From positions 1 through 5,249 of the forward strand of contig CAMNDR010000095.1 of NCBI GenBank assembly GCA_946535685.1: DNA of 5,249 nt, written 5' to 3'. This DNA is from an uncultured Clostridia bacterium (GTDB lineage: Bacteria; Bacillota; Clostridia; Oscillospirales; Ruminococcaceae). Each line of letters starts with the position of its first letter. Position 1 is the first letter of the stretch. Below the pieces are notes generated by a model. That model was given only the letters and a program-made list of their open reading frames with translations. It searched no databases and was not told the origin of the DNA. The position numbers were made by a program, and so were the translations under genes. Of the stretch, positions 1 through 5,053 are shown one piece after another.

Positions 1-238
1 TCACTAGCTGCTGGTACACGATTCTGCCGGCACCGATATTGGTGTGGCCGACCTCGGAGTTGCCCATCTGGCCGTCCGGCAGACCGACATCGAGGCCGGA
101 TGCACCGATGATGGTGTTCGGTCCCTGCATATATTTATCCAGATTCGGCTTCTTTGCGGCCATAATCGCATTGCCGTAGGCATCGGGATTATAGCCGTAG
201 CCGTCCATAATAATCAAAGCTACGGGTTTTTTTGCCAT
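1..238 (-). CDS. gpmI: 2,3-bisphosphoglycerate-independent phosphoglycerate mutase (N-terminal part)
   Basis: This is the first 79 codons of the cofactor-independent phosphoglycerate mutase; the rest lies beyond the left edge. The enzyme interconverts 3-phosphoglycerate and 2-phosphoglycerate in the cytoplasm using a phosphoserine intermediate and two metal ions, usually manganese. The N-terminus reads [17 protein letters not shown], with metal-ligand Asp12 in the DGYG motif. The [15 protein letters not shown] motif at residues 58-72 contains the catalytic serine, Ser61 here, equivalent to Ser62 in the Geobacillus enzyme. The ATG at 236-238 is preceded by the ribosome site AAAGGA. The gene is the last visible member of the pgk-tpiA unit, 59 bases after the stop of the membrane-protein gene, and has no obvious promoter of its own. 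A hairpin resembling the one in the pgk leader lies in that gap. Identification is very secure; only the length and C-terminus are unknown. Confidence 0.97.
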   Translation of the reverse strand, partial: MAKKPVALIIMDGYGYNPDAYGNAIMAAKKPNLDKYMQGPNTIIGASGLDVGLPDGQMGNSEVGHTNIGAGRIVYQQLV

Positions 239-271
239 TGTAAAGCATCCTTTCTGTTTTGGGGGATGGTT

Positions 272-285
272 CGGGCGTGCGCCCG
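272..285 (-). promoter_or_regulatory. Leader hairpin upstream of gpmI
   Basis: On the minus strand this reads CGGGC-GCAC-GCCCG, a 5-bp perfect stem with a 4-base loop followed by AA. It sits 12 bases after the stop of the preceding gene and about 18 bases before the AAAGGATG ribosome site of gpmI. The pgk leader carries the same stem sequence (3548-3561). There is no T-run after it, so it is not a standard terminator. A role in mRNA stability, processing or translation is inferred. Confidence 0.5.
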
Positions 286-297
286 GTCAGAGGGCGT

Positions 298-1011
298 TCA
301 GGTCATCACCCGGAACTGCATTGTTCCGTAATCCAGCACGACCGCCTTCGGGTAGTAGTCATGGATATAGTAGACGACTGCCTTGCTGAACACCGGCTCG
401 TTGTCGCTGACGTTCATATGGAACTGCCCTGCAAGCCAGCGCAGATCACGCTCCTCGGCACCGCGGGAATAGCCCTGCCGGTCATAATACACGGCATAGG
501 CATCGAGGGTCTCCTTGTCGGTCGTGAAGCACAGCCACGAGGTCGGGTGATAATCCTGCGCGACCATCGAGCCCTGGGTGCGGAAGCTGTAGTCCTCGCA
601 GACCCTGGGCAGCTTCTCCGGGAGAATACGCTCATAATAGGTGCTGTTTTCGCCGTAGACACCACGGGTGTAGTCCAGGCGTTTGAGCGGATACAGGAAC
701 TTTACCCTGTCGCAGCTCATCAGCAGTGCTGTCGGCATGTAAAATGCCGCGGTCAGACAGATCACGGCTGCCCGGAGCACATGCAGCAGGGGCTTCCGCT
801 TTTCCCTGCCTCTGAGCATCTTGTACACCACGCCGAAAAGCAGATTTCCGGCAAGTGCGATCAGAAACAGCGCACCGGTGAGACCCGGTGTATACATCAG
901 TGCAAATATCCACACAGGCAATACCACATGGAGTACAAGCACGATGCTGTTCACCAGCTCCCATCCGGAGCGCTTCTGTCCTGTCTTAGCCCTCGACTGC
1001 AGCCTGAACAA
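298..1011 (-). CDS. Hypothetical three-span membrane protein with extracytoplasmic or cytoplasmic C-terminal domain
   Basis: I do not recognise this 237-residue protein. A basic N-terminus (about residues 3-16) is followed by three hydrophobic segments at about 20-41, 43-66 and 75-99, with a Lys/Arg-rich loop (RGREKRK) between the second and third. By the positive-inside rule the N-terminus and that loop face the cytoplasm, placing the C-terminal domain (about 100-237, rich in Tyr and Asp) outside. That domain has two cysteines (138 and 161) and ends in alternating hydrophobic stretches (AVVYYIHDYY, KAVVLDYGTMQFRV) suggesting beta strands. The start is uncertain. The TTG at 1009-1011 overlaps the end of tpiA by 26 bases and lacks a clear ribosome site; a GTG at 952-954 preceded by GGATGGGAG is an alternative that would keep all three segments. 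Position between tpiA and gpmI suggests translation coupled to tpiA. Confidence 0.8.
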   Translation of the reverse strand: MFRLQSRAKTGQKRSGWELVNSIVLVLHVVLPVWIFALMYTPGLTGALFLIALAGNLLFGVVYKMLRGREKRKPLLHVLRAAVICLTAAFYMPTALLMSCDRVKFLYPLKRLDYTRGVYGENSTYYERILPEKLPRVCEDYSFRTQGSMVAQDYHPTSWLCFTTDKETLDAYAVYYDRQGYSRGAEERDLRWLAGQFHMNVSDNEPVFSKAVVYYIHDYYPKAVVLDYGTMQFRVMT

Positions 1012-1762
1012 TGGTGTTGAAGTCCGGAGCCTTCAGCGATGCACCGCCGATGAGGCCGCCGTCAATGTCAGGCTTTGCCAGCAGCTCTGCCGCATTGCCT
1101 GCGTTCATGGAGCCGCCGTACTGGATGGTCACTGCCTGTGCAGTCTCTTCGTCATAGAGCTTTGCGAGCTGCGCACGGATGAAGGCGCAGACCTCCTGTG
1201 CCTGATCCGGTGTTGCGGTCAGGCCGGTGCCGATCGCCCATACAGGCTCATAGGCGATGACGACCTTCTTCACATCCTCCTTGGAAACCTCCCACAGGTC
1301 GAGCTTGATCTGGCGGGCGATGACTTCCTCGGTGATGTTGCACTCACGCTCCCACTTCAGCTCGCCGACGCATACGATCGGCTTGAGGCCTGCTGCCAGA
1401 GCTGCTGCGGTTCTCTTGTTGACGGTCTCGTCGGTCTCGCCGAAGTACTGTCTTCTCTCGGAATGGCCGATGACAACATACTCCACGCCGACCTCTACGA
1501 GCATATCTGCGGAGATCTCGCCGGTGAAGGCACCGCTCTTTGCGAAGTGTACGTTCTCAGCGCCGACCTTGATGTTGCTGCCTGCGGTTGCTGCTACGGC
1601 AGTTTCAAGGTTGGTGAAAGGTACGCAGGTGATGACCTCTACCTTGCCCTCAGCATTGGCTACGAGCGGCTTGATGGCCTCGATGAGCTCCTTGGCCTCG
1701 GGACGGGTCTTGTTCATTTTCCAGTTGCCGGCGATGATCGCCTTTCTGACTGCTTTATTCAT
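986..1762 (-). CDS. tpiA: Triosephosphate isomerase
   Basis: This enzyme interconverts dihydroxyacetone phosphate and glyceraldehyde 3-phosphate in the cytoplasm, normally as a homodimer of TIM barrels. The 258-residue length fits the family (about 250). All catalytic positions are visible: Lys15 in GNWKMN, His100 in IGHSERR and Glu172 in AYEPVWAIGTG. The phosphate-gripping loop 6 follows (WAIGTGLTATP, 175-185), then YGGS at 215-218 and the phosphate-binding GGLIGGASL at 235-243. Loop 6 has Leu181 where many homologues have Lys, a substitution known in other bacterial enzymes. The segment CVGELKWERE (131-140) replaces the more usual CxGETLEERE. The ATG at 1760-1762 follows a good AAGGAG ribosome site, 25 bases after the stop of the YtxH-like gene. 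The 3' end overlaps the longest form of the next gene. Confidence 0.98.
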   Translation of the reverse strand: MNKAVRKAIIAGNWKMNKTRPEAKELIEAIKPLVANAEGKVEVITCVPFTNLETAVAATAGSNIKVGAENVHFAKSGAFTGEISADMLVEVGVEYVVIGHSERRQYFGETDETVNKRTAAALAAGLKPIVCVGELKWERECNITEEVIARQIKLDLWEVSKEDVKKVVIAYEPVWAIGTGLTATPDQAQEVCAFIRAQLAKLYDEETAQAVTIQYGGSMNAGNAAELLAKPDIDGGLIGGASLKAPDFNTIVQAAVEG

Positions 1763-1787
1763 GGTTGATTACTCCTTCTATTTCGAT

Positions 1788-2177
1788 TCAGACGGACAGT
1801 GCTTCCTCGTCATCGTCATTGTCGGTGACGGTGTAGTCGTAGTCCTTCTTTTTGCGAAGCACAGGCTTCTGGGACTGCTTGGCCGTTTTTTTCTTCTTGA
1901 CCGGCTTTTCCTCGCCCTCCTCGGTGTGGAGATCGTTGTTGCTCAGGATGTTGATGCCGTTCTTTACGGGGGACAGCACCAGACCGATCGCTACGCCTGC
2001 CAGAAAACCGATGGTCGCCGAAATGCAGATCGGGCCGACCTGGCTCTCCTTGATCTTCTCGGCTACGGCTGCGGGCATTTCTCTGACTTTCTCAGCGATG
2101 CCGCATCTGGCCTTATCGGAAAGATCCAGCTCGAACGGGCCGAGCTTCAGCGGGTCAAGGTTCAGATTGAATTTCAT
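1788..2177 (-). CDS. Small single-span membrane protein, YtxH-like
   Basis: A 129-residue protein between pgk and tpiA. The start at 2175-2177 is chosen because AAAAGGAGG lies 6 bases upstream; the frame stays open further upstream but that part has no ribosome site and would run through a strong hairpin. Residues 1-20 form a short amphipathic stretch (MKFNLNLDPLKLGPFELDL), 21-46 are probably helical, and 47-70 are one hydrophobic, glycine-rich span (GFLAGVAIGLVLSPVKNG) resembling the YtxH-type GxxxGxxxGLLxAP membrane motif. The tail is strongly charged: Lys-rich at 91-111 (KKKK, RKKK), then acidic at 117-125 (TDNDDDEE). The family assignment rests on the span motif only and is tentative. The function is unknown; placement inside a glycolytic operon could mean membrane tethering or stress response, but nothing in the sequence proves either. 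Confidence 0.85.
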   Translation of the reverse strand: MKFNLNLDPLKLGPFELDLSDKARCGIAEKVREMPAAVAEKIKESQVGPICISATIGFLAGVAIGLVLSPVKNGINILSNNDLHTEEGEEKPVKKKKTAKQSQKPVLRKKKDYDYTVTDNDDDEEALSV

Positions 2178-2183
2178 GCGTTG

Positions 2184-2192
2184 CCTCCTTTT
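2184..2192 (-). promoter_or_regulatory. Ribosome binding site fixing the start of the YtxH-like gene
   Basis: On the minus strand AAAAGGAGG sits 6 bases before the ATG at 2175-2177. It is close to perfect complementarity with the 16S rRNA tail and decides this start over an in-frame ATG 87 bases upstream. Confidence 0.85.
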
Positions 2193-2196
2193 AGAG

Positions 2197-2241
2197 GATT
2201 GAGAGCAGAGGCAGGAACGGGCTCTGCCTCTTCTCTCAGTT
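2197..2241 (-). promoter_or_regulatory. Long hairpin in the pgk to YtxH-like gap
   Basis: The arms 2201-2214 (GAGAGCAGAGGCAG) and 2224-2237 (CTGCCTCTTCTCTC) pair over 14 positions with one mismatch around a 9-base loop. Up to four more pairs, two of them G-T, extend it to about 2197-2241. Neither strand has a T-run after it, so it is not a standard terminator. Its base lies only a few bases upstream of the ribosome site of the YtxH-like gene. A role as an mRNA processing or stability element that sets the expression ratio between pgk and downstream genes is inferred. Confidence 0.55.
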
Positions 2242-2256
2242 ATCAGAAAGATCCAG

Positions 2257-2272
2257 GCTGCCATATGGCAGC
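2257..2272. repeat. 16-base perfect palindrome after pgk
   Basis: GCTGCCATATGGCAGC is a perfect palindrome 27 bases downstream of the pgk stop. As RNA it would fold into a 6-bp stem with an ATAT loop. It has no T-run. With the longer hairpin nearby it gives the 122-base gap two successive stem-loops. Confidence 0.5.
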
Positions 2273-2299
2273 GGTGAACCGACCGCAGGGGCTCCCTGC

Positions 2300-3520
2300 T
2301 TACTTTTCAGCGATGACAGCTACGCCCGGAAGCACCTTGCCCTCGAGGTATTCCAGGGATGCGCCGCCGCCGGTGGAGATGTGGCTCATCTTGTCAGCAA
2401 AGCCGAGCTGCATTACGGCTGCTGCGGAGTCGCCGCCGCCAATGATGGTGGTCGCATCGGTCTCTGCGAGTGCCTTTGCCACTGCGATGGTGCCCTGTGC
2501 GAGGGTCGGGTTCTCGAATACGCCCATCGGGCCGTTCCATACAACGGTCTTTGCGGACTTGACAGCATCAGCAAAGAGCTTCTGGGTCTCGGTGCCGATG
2601 TCCAGACCCATCTTGTCAGCCGGGATCTCGGAGGACTTTACGTTCTCGATCTCGATCGGAGCGTCGATCGGATCCGGGAAGGAAGCTGCTACTGCAGTAT
2701 CTACCGGCAGGAGGATCTTCTTGCCGAGCTGCTCTGCCTTGGCGAGCATCTCCTTGCAGTAGTCGATCTTCTCATCATCCACGAGGGACTTACCGATGGA
2801 GCCGCCCTGTGCCTTGATGAAGGTATATGCCATACCGCCGCCGATGATGAGGGTATCGCACTTCTCAAGCAGGTTGGAGATAACATTCAGCTTATCGGCA
2901 ACCTTGGCACCGCCGAGGATCGCTACGAACGGACGAACCGGAACCTCTACGGCATTGCCGAGGTACTGGATCTCCTTCTGCATCAGGTAACCAACAGCGG
3001 TCTCCTTGACAAACTTGGTCACGCCTGCGGTGGAGGCATGTGCTCTGTGTGCGGAGCCGAAAGCATCCATCACGAATACCTGGTCGTCTACGAGGTCAGC
3101 GAGCTCCTTGGCGAACGCCTCGCCGTTCTTGGTCTCCTCTGCGCCGCGGAAGCGGGTGTTCTGGAGTACGACGATGTCGCCGTCTGCCATTGCAGCAACA
3201 GCAGCCTTGGCATTCTCGCCGACTACGTTATCATCATTGGCGAAGGTCACCTTTGCGGAAACCAGCTCTGCGAGTCTGTCAGCAGCAGGCTTGAGGGAGA
3301 ACTTCTCTTCCGGACCGTTCTTCGGCTTGCCCAGATGAGAGCACAGAACCACCTTTGCACCGCTTTCGGTGAGCTTGTTGATGGTCGGGAGTGCTGCCTG
3401 GATTCTGTTATCGTTGGTGATAACGCCATCCTTGAGCGGAACGTTGAAATCTACTCTGACGAGTACCTTCTTGCCCTTTACGTCGAGATCTTCTACTGTA
3501 ACCTTGTTCAAACCTGCCAT
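2300..3520 (-). CDS. pgk: Phosphoglycerate kinase
   Basis: This enzyme transfers phosphate from 1,3-bisphosphoglycerate to ADP, making ATP and 3-phosphoglycerate in the cytoplasm. The 406 residues match the usual monomer. The N-terminal substrate domain shows VRVDFNVP (Asp24, Asn26), substrate-binding Arg39 in NDNRI, SHLGKPK at 61-67, NTRF (Arg123) and the basic-patch motif AHRAH at 157-161. The C-terminal nucleotide domain shows LGGAKVADK (Lys206, Lys210), [21 protein letters not shown] at 326-336, the GGGDS loop at 361-365 and STGGGASLE at 382-390. The ATG at 3518-3520 follows GAAAGGATG at a slightly long spacing. It is the promoter-proximal gene of the unit, with a leader of roughly 70 bases that holds a hairpin and a possible 11-codon leader ORF. 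No truncation or missing motif is seen. Confidence 0.99.
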   Translation of the reverse strand: MAGLNKVTVEDLDVKGKKVLVRVDFNVPLKDGVITNDNRIQAALPTINKLTESGAKVVLCSHLGKPKNGPEEKFSLKPAADRLAELVSAKVTFANDDNVVGENAKAAVAAMADGDIVVLQNTRFRGAEETKNGEAFAKELADLVDDQVFVMDAFGSAHRAHASTAGVTKFVKETAVGYLMQKEIQYLGNAVEVPVRPFVAILGGAKVADKLNVISNLLEKCDTLIIGGGMAYTFIKAQGGSIGKSLVDDEKIDYCKEMLAKAEQLGKKILLPVDTAVAASFPDPIDAPIEIENVKSSEIPADKMGLDIGTETQKLFADAVKSAKTVVWNGPMGVFENPTLAQGTIAVAKALAETDATTIIGGGDSAAAVMQLGFADKMSHISTGGGASLEYLEGKVLPGVAVIAEK

Positions 3521-3535
3521 TGTTATGACATCCTT

Positions 3536-3571
3536 TCACAATAAATTCGGGCGGGTGCCCGTTTCGGTCAT
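3536..3571 (-). other. Possible 11-codon leader ORF before pgk
   Basis: An ATG at 3569-3571 opens MTETGTRPNLL and ends in a TGA at 3536-3538 that abuts the pgk ribosome site (GTGAAAGGATG). AGGA lies 4 bases before this ATG. The pgk leader hairpin lies inside the ORF, so ribosomes translating it would melt the hairpin and stop next to the pgk start. A short ORF like this can arise by chance, so the call is weak. Confidence 0.25.
3548..3561 (-). promoter_or_regulatory. Leader hairpin upstream of pgk
   Basis: On the minus strand this reads CGGGC-ACCC-GCCCG followed by AA, a 5-bp stem with a 4-base loop, 11 bases before the AAAGGATG ribosome site. The stem is identical to the one upstream of gpmI (272-285), while the loops differ. 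Confidence 0.5.
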
Positions 3572-3598
3572 GGCATCCTGCCCTGGCCGTACTTTAAT

Positions 3599-3627
3599 AT
3601 TATACACTATTTTTACAGAAACTGCAA
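3599..3627 (-). promoter_or_regulatory. Promoter of the pgk-tpiA-gpmI unit
   Basis: On the minus strand, -35 TTGCAG (3622-3627) and a perfect -10 TATAAT (3599-3604) are separated by 17 bases. Transcription should start near 3592, giving a leader of about 70 bases. A-rich tracts just upstream (3631-3652) could act as an UP element. This is a sigma-A type promoter, judged by consensus match only. Confidence 0.85.
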
Positions 3628-3676
3628 GGGGTTTTTGCTATTTTTTTGCAAACGGGCTTTATTTTCATGTTTTCTA

Positions 3677-3705
3677 TTGCCAAACGGCGGAGAATGTGGT
3701 ATACT
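3677..3705 (+). promoter_or_regulatory. Promoter of the DUF4250-like gene pair
   Basis: -35 TTGCCA (3677-3682), 17-base spacer and -10 TATACT (3700-3705), with TGG immediately before the -10 (extended -10 form). The start point should be near 3712, leaving a leader of about 30 bases. It diverges from the pgk promoter, with about 50 bases between the two -35 boxes. Confidence 0.8.
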
Positions 3706-3725
3706 TTACGTAGCAATGTTTGCAT

Positions 3726-3734
3726 AGAAAGGGG
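3726..3734 (+). promoter_or_regulatory. Ribosome binding site of the DUF4250-like gene
   Basis: AGAAAGGGG ends 9 bases before the TTG at 3744 and only 3 bases before the GTG at 3738. The spacing favours the TTG. Confidence 0.65.
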
Positions 3735-3743
3735 CATGTGGCT

Positions 3744-3920
3744 TTGAACATTCCGAATGATCCTGTGATCCTGCTGAGCTTCATCAATACGCAGCTCCGG
3801 GATTTTTACCCCTCGCTTGAGGAATTCTGCAAGGCAAATGACTGCGACAGCGAGGCGATCGTGTCGAAGCTCGCTGCGATCGGATACACCTATGATGCGG
3901 CACAGAACCGCTTCCGCTGA
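3744..3920 (+). CDS. Small DUF4250-like protein
   Basis: A 58-residue protein, MNIPNDPVILLSFINTQLRDFYPSLEEF at its start, recognised from memory as the DUF4250 type: a short N-terminal PxDPVxLLSxxNTxLRD motif (here residues 4-20), then SLEEFC and a KLAAIGYTYDAAQNRF ending. These proteins are mostly 55-65 residues, found in Clostridia and some other bacteria, and have no known function. The pattern suggests a compact helical fold with a C-terminal turn or strand, similar in feel to a small winged-helix-like module. The TTG start at 3744 is preferred because of ribosome-site spacing and because the family begins close to the NIPNDP motif; GTG at 3738 would add two residues. It is the first gene of a rightward pair, with the next start 14 bases after its stop. 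Confidence 0.85.
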   Translation: MNIPNDPVILLSFINTQLRDFYPSLEEFCKANDCDSEAIVSKLAAIGYTYDAAQNRFR

Positions 3921-3934
3921 GAAAGGAGCAGATC

Positions 3935-4222
3935 ATGGACGAAACCAGAGAGACCGCTGCTGCACCGGAGCAGGAGGCTGCGCCGAAGCTCAAGATCATC
4001 TGCAGGCTGCAGGGAGGGCAGTACTCCGAACAGCTCGTGGCGGATTCGCCGGAGGGAGCGGAGGACGCAAAGGCGCTTTTACACGCATTTTCGCCGGAAT
4101 CGCTGACCCGTGATCTCACGGCGGCATGCGGGGACGGTTCGGTGGTCGTGTTCCGCACGGATACACGGCAGATGGAGGAATTCCGGGCGCTGCTCGATGC
4201 GCATGCTGTTTCCGGGACGTAA
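3935..4222 (+). CDS. Hypothetical 95-residue protein
   Basis: I do not recognise this protein. Its start is well supported by GAAAGGAG at 3921-3928, 6 bases before the ATG, and by its tight 14-base spacing to the DUF4250-like gene, which suggests one transcript. Residues 1-17 are acidic and Ala-rich, probably disordered (MDETRETAAAPEQEAAP). A probable strand (KLKIICRLQ, 18-26) follows, then a helical, Ala/Asp/Glu-rich middle, a second strand (SVVVFRTD, 69-76) and a final helix (MEEFRALLDAHA). There is no membrane span or signal peptide, so it is probably cytoplasmic. The TAA stop at 4220-4222 lies within the proposed target-site duplication of the following inverted-repeat element, so the insertion left the reading frame intact. 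Confidence 0.8.
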   Translation: MDETRETAAAPEQEAAPKLKIICRLQGGQYSEQLVADSPEGAEDAKALLHAFSPESLTRDLTAACGDGSVVVFRTDTRQMEEFRALLDAHAVSGT

Positions 4223-4307
4223 GGCAACACCGCACAAAGCCCGCCTGACGGCTTGGCGGCGCATCTGTGACTGCGCATCTGCACCACCAGCTCTGTGCGG
4301 TGGTGCC
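4223..4307. mobile_element. Candidate miniature inverted-repeat element (85 bases)
   Basis: Left end GGCAACACCGCACAAAGC (4223-4240) matches the reverse complement of the right end (4290-4307, GGCACCACCGCACAGAGC) at 16 of 18 positions. The element is flanked on both sides by GTAA (4219-4222 and 4308-4311), or CGTAA if the last base of the right end is counted, as expected for a target-site duplication. The 49-base interior has no ORF; it holds a 9-base direct repeat GCGCATCTG (4259-4267 and 4273-4281). Folded as RNA it would form a long hairpin right after the upstream stop codon and could work as a weak transcript end, although no T-run follows. Whether it is repeated elsewhere in the genome cannot be seen here. 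Confidence 0.6.
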
Positions 4308-4323
4308 GTAAATTCTCATCCGG

Positions 4324-4359
4324 CGATTGTTACCCGCATTTACATGGCAGTCACAATCG
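4324..4359. repeat. 7-base inverted repeat upstream of the zinc-ribbon gene promoter
   Basis: CGATTGT (4324-4330) and ACAATCG (4353-4359) are perfect inverted repeats with 22 bases between them. They sit immediately before the first of two TTGACAA copies. This could be an operator or chance. Confidence 0.3.
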
Positions 4360-4391
4360 TTGACAATTCTGTAAATTTTCACAGGATATGC

Positions 4392-4420
4392 TTGACAAGC
4401 GGGAAAGTTTATGCTAAACT
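4392..4420 (+). promoter_or_regulatory. Promoter of the zinc-ribbon gene
   Basis: Perfect -35 TTGACA (4392-4397), 17-base spacer and -10 TAAACT (4415-4420) with TGC in front (extended -10). Transcription should start near 4427, giving a leader of about 60 bases that contains a small GC hairpin. A second TTGACA at 4360-4365 has no good -10 at normal spacing. Confidence 0.85.
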
Positions 4421-4435
4421 TGTATACAGCAACAG

Positions 4436-4449
4436 GCCGCACCTGCGGC
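4436..4449 (+). promoter_or_regulatory. Small leader hairpin of the zinc-ribbon gene
   Basis: GCCGC-ACCT-GCGGC forms a 5-bp stem with a 4-base loop just after the predicted transcription start. CAGC (4427-4430) and GCTG (4452-4455) could add an outer stem. It probably stabilises the 5' end; no regulatory role is shown. Confidence 0.35.
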
Positions 4450-4485
4450 GGGCTGCAAATCTTTTTAGGCAGGAGGGTCTTACCC

Positions 4486-4902
4486 ATGGAAATGAAGGAT
4501 ATTCCCAGCAAACTCAGCAAGCTCGGCGACGACGTTGTGTCCGGCGCAGAGAGTCTTGCGAAGGGAGCGCTCGACGGCTCCAAGAAGGTAGCCGATTTCA
4601 TCCGTCTCAAGGGCGTTATCTCCCAGGCTGAAAGCCGCCTGAATGCTGCCTATATCGAGATCGGAAAGAAGTATGACGAGCTGTATGGCCTGAATGGTGC
4701 GCCGGAATTTGCGGAACTGCTTGCGCAGGTCGCAGATGCACGGGCGCAGATCACCCGGGCAAGAGAGGCTCTGACATCGGTTGACAGTACTGCGATCTGC
4801 CGCGGATGCGGTGAGCCGGTACTGGAGGGGCAGAGATTCTGTCCGCACTGCGGTGTCAGACTTTCCGCTGCACCGGCTGACAAAAACCCGAACAAGGAGT
4901 GA
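4486..4902 (+). CDS. Helical protein with C-terminal zinc ribbon
   Basis: A 138-residue protein. The ATG at 4486 is chosen because AGGAGGG (4471-4477) lies 8 bases upstream; the longer frame starting at 4411 begins inside the promoter and cannot be translated from this transcript. Residues 1-40 are amphipathic (LSKLGDDVVSGAESLAKGALDGSKKVADF). Residues about 42-100 look like a helical hairpin or coiled coil (AESRLNAAYIEIGKKYDELYG, then LLAQVADARAQITRAREAL). The end carries a zinc ribbon with Cys105, Cys108, Cys119 and Cys122 (CRGCGEPVLEGQRFCPHCG), then a short polar tail. There is no signal peptide or membrane span. This architecture is common in Firmicutes small zinc-ribbon proteins of unknown function; zinc binding is inferred from the four cysteines. 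It is a single-gene unit with its own promoter and a terminator about 60 bases after the stop. Confidence 0.88.
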   Translation: MEMKDIPSKLSKLGDDVVSGAESLAKGALDGSKKVADFIRLKGVISQAESRLNAAYIEIGKKYDELYGLNGAPEFAELLAQVADARAQITRAREALTSVDSTAICRGCGEPVLEGQRFCPHCGVRLSAAPADKNPNKE

Positions 4903-4937
4903 TGTGCAGCAATTCTGGAATGATCTGAACAAACAAA

Positions 4938-4963
4938 ACGCCTGAAAAAAACGCCTGAAAAAA
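4938..4963. repeat. Tandem pair of a 13-base repeat
   Basis: ACGCCTGAAAAAA occurs twice head to tail (4938-4950 and 4951-4963), directly before the terminator stem. The second A-run can pair with the terminator T-run, lengthening the stem and making the terminator partly bidirectional. Confidence 0.8.
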
Positions 4964-4964
4964 C

Positions 4965-5003
4965 CCCCGCCCGGATCTGCTGTCTCCGGACGGGGTGTTT
5001 TTT
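4965..5003 (+). terminator. Intrinsic terminator of the zinc-ribbon gene
   Basis: The arms 4965-4975 (CCCCGCCCGGA) and 4985-4995 (TCCGGACGGGG) pair over 11 positions with one C-A mismatch around a 9-base loop. TG and six T follow. It lies 62 bases after the stop codon at 4902, in the expected place. Confidence 0.85.
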
Positions 5004-5016
5004 GCCCCTACCCCCA

Positions 5017-5048
5017 GCCCCCTCCCCCGAGGGGGAGGGGGCTTTTTT
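5017..5048 (+). terminator. Second terminator-like palindrome
   Basis: 5017-5042 is a perfect 26-base palindrome: GCCCCCTCCCCC, then GA, then the reverse complement of the first arm. It folds into an 11-bp stem with a CGAG loop and is followed by six T. It stands only about 13 bases after the first terminator's T-run, so it may be a back-up terminator, or the first part of the GC-rich repeat array that follows. Confidence 0.7.
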
Positions 5049-5053
5049 CTTTC

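Noticed and set aside
2178..2264. N-terminal extension of the YtxH-like protein (29 codons)
   Set aside because: It has no ribosome site and would be translated through a strong hairpin; AAAAGGAGG sets the start at 2177.
1257..2762. Long open frame (501 codons) on the plus strand, antisense to tpiA, the YtxH-like gene and pgk
   Set aside because: It crosses three genes whose products are clear on the other strand, has low-complexity Ser/Ala/Leu content typical of an antisense shadow in GC-biased DNA, and has no ribosome site or promoter.
2381..3544. 387-codon plus-strand frame opposite pgk
   Set aside because: It mirrors pgk almost end to end; pgk carries every family motif, and the antisense product resembles nothing known.
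3646..3690. Catabolite control (cre) operators in the divergent region, suggested by TTGCAAACGGG and TTGCCAAACGGCGG
   Set aside because: Both miss several fixed positions of the cre consensus in the second half-site, and the second has an extra base in the first half.
3713..3723. GCAA-TGT-TTGC operator or hairpin at the start of the DUF4250-like transcript
   Set aside because: Only four pairs around a three-base loop, easily explained by chance in an AT-rich region.
4411..4485. N-terminal extension of the zinc-ribbon protein (25 codons)
   Set aside because: Its ATG overlaps the -10 region of the promoter, upstream of the predicted transcript start, and the AGGAGGG site points to the ATG at 4486.
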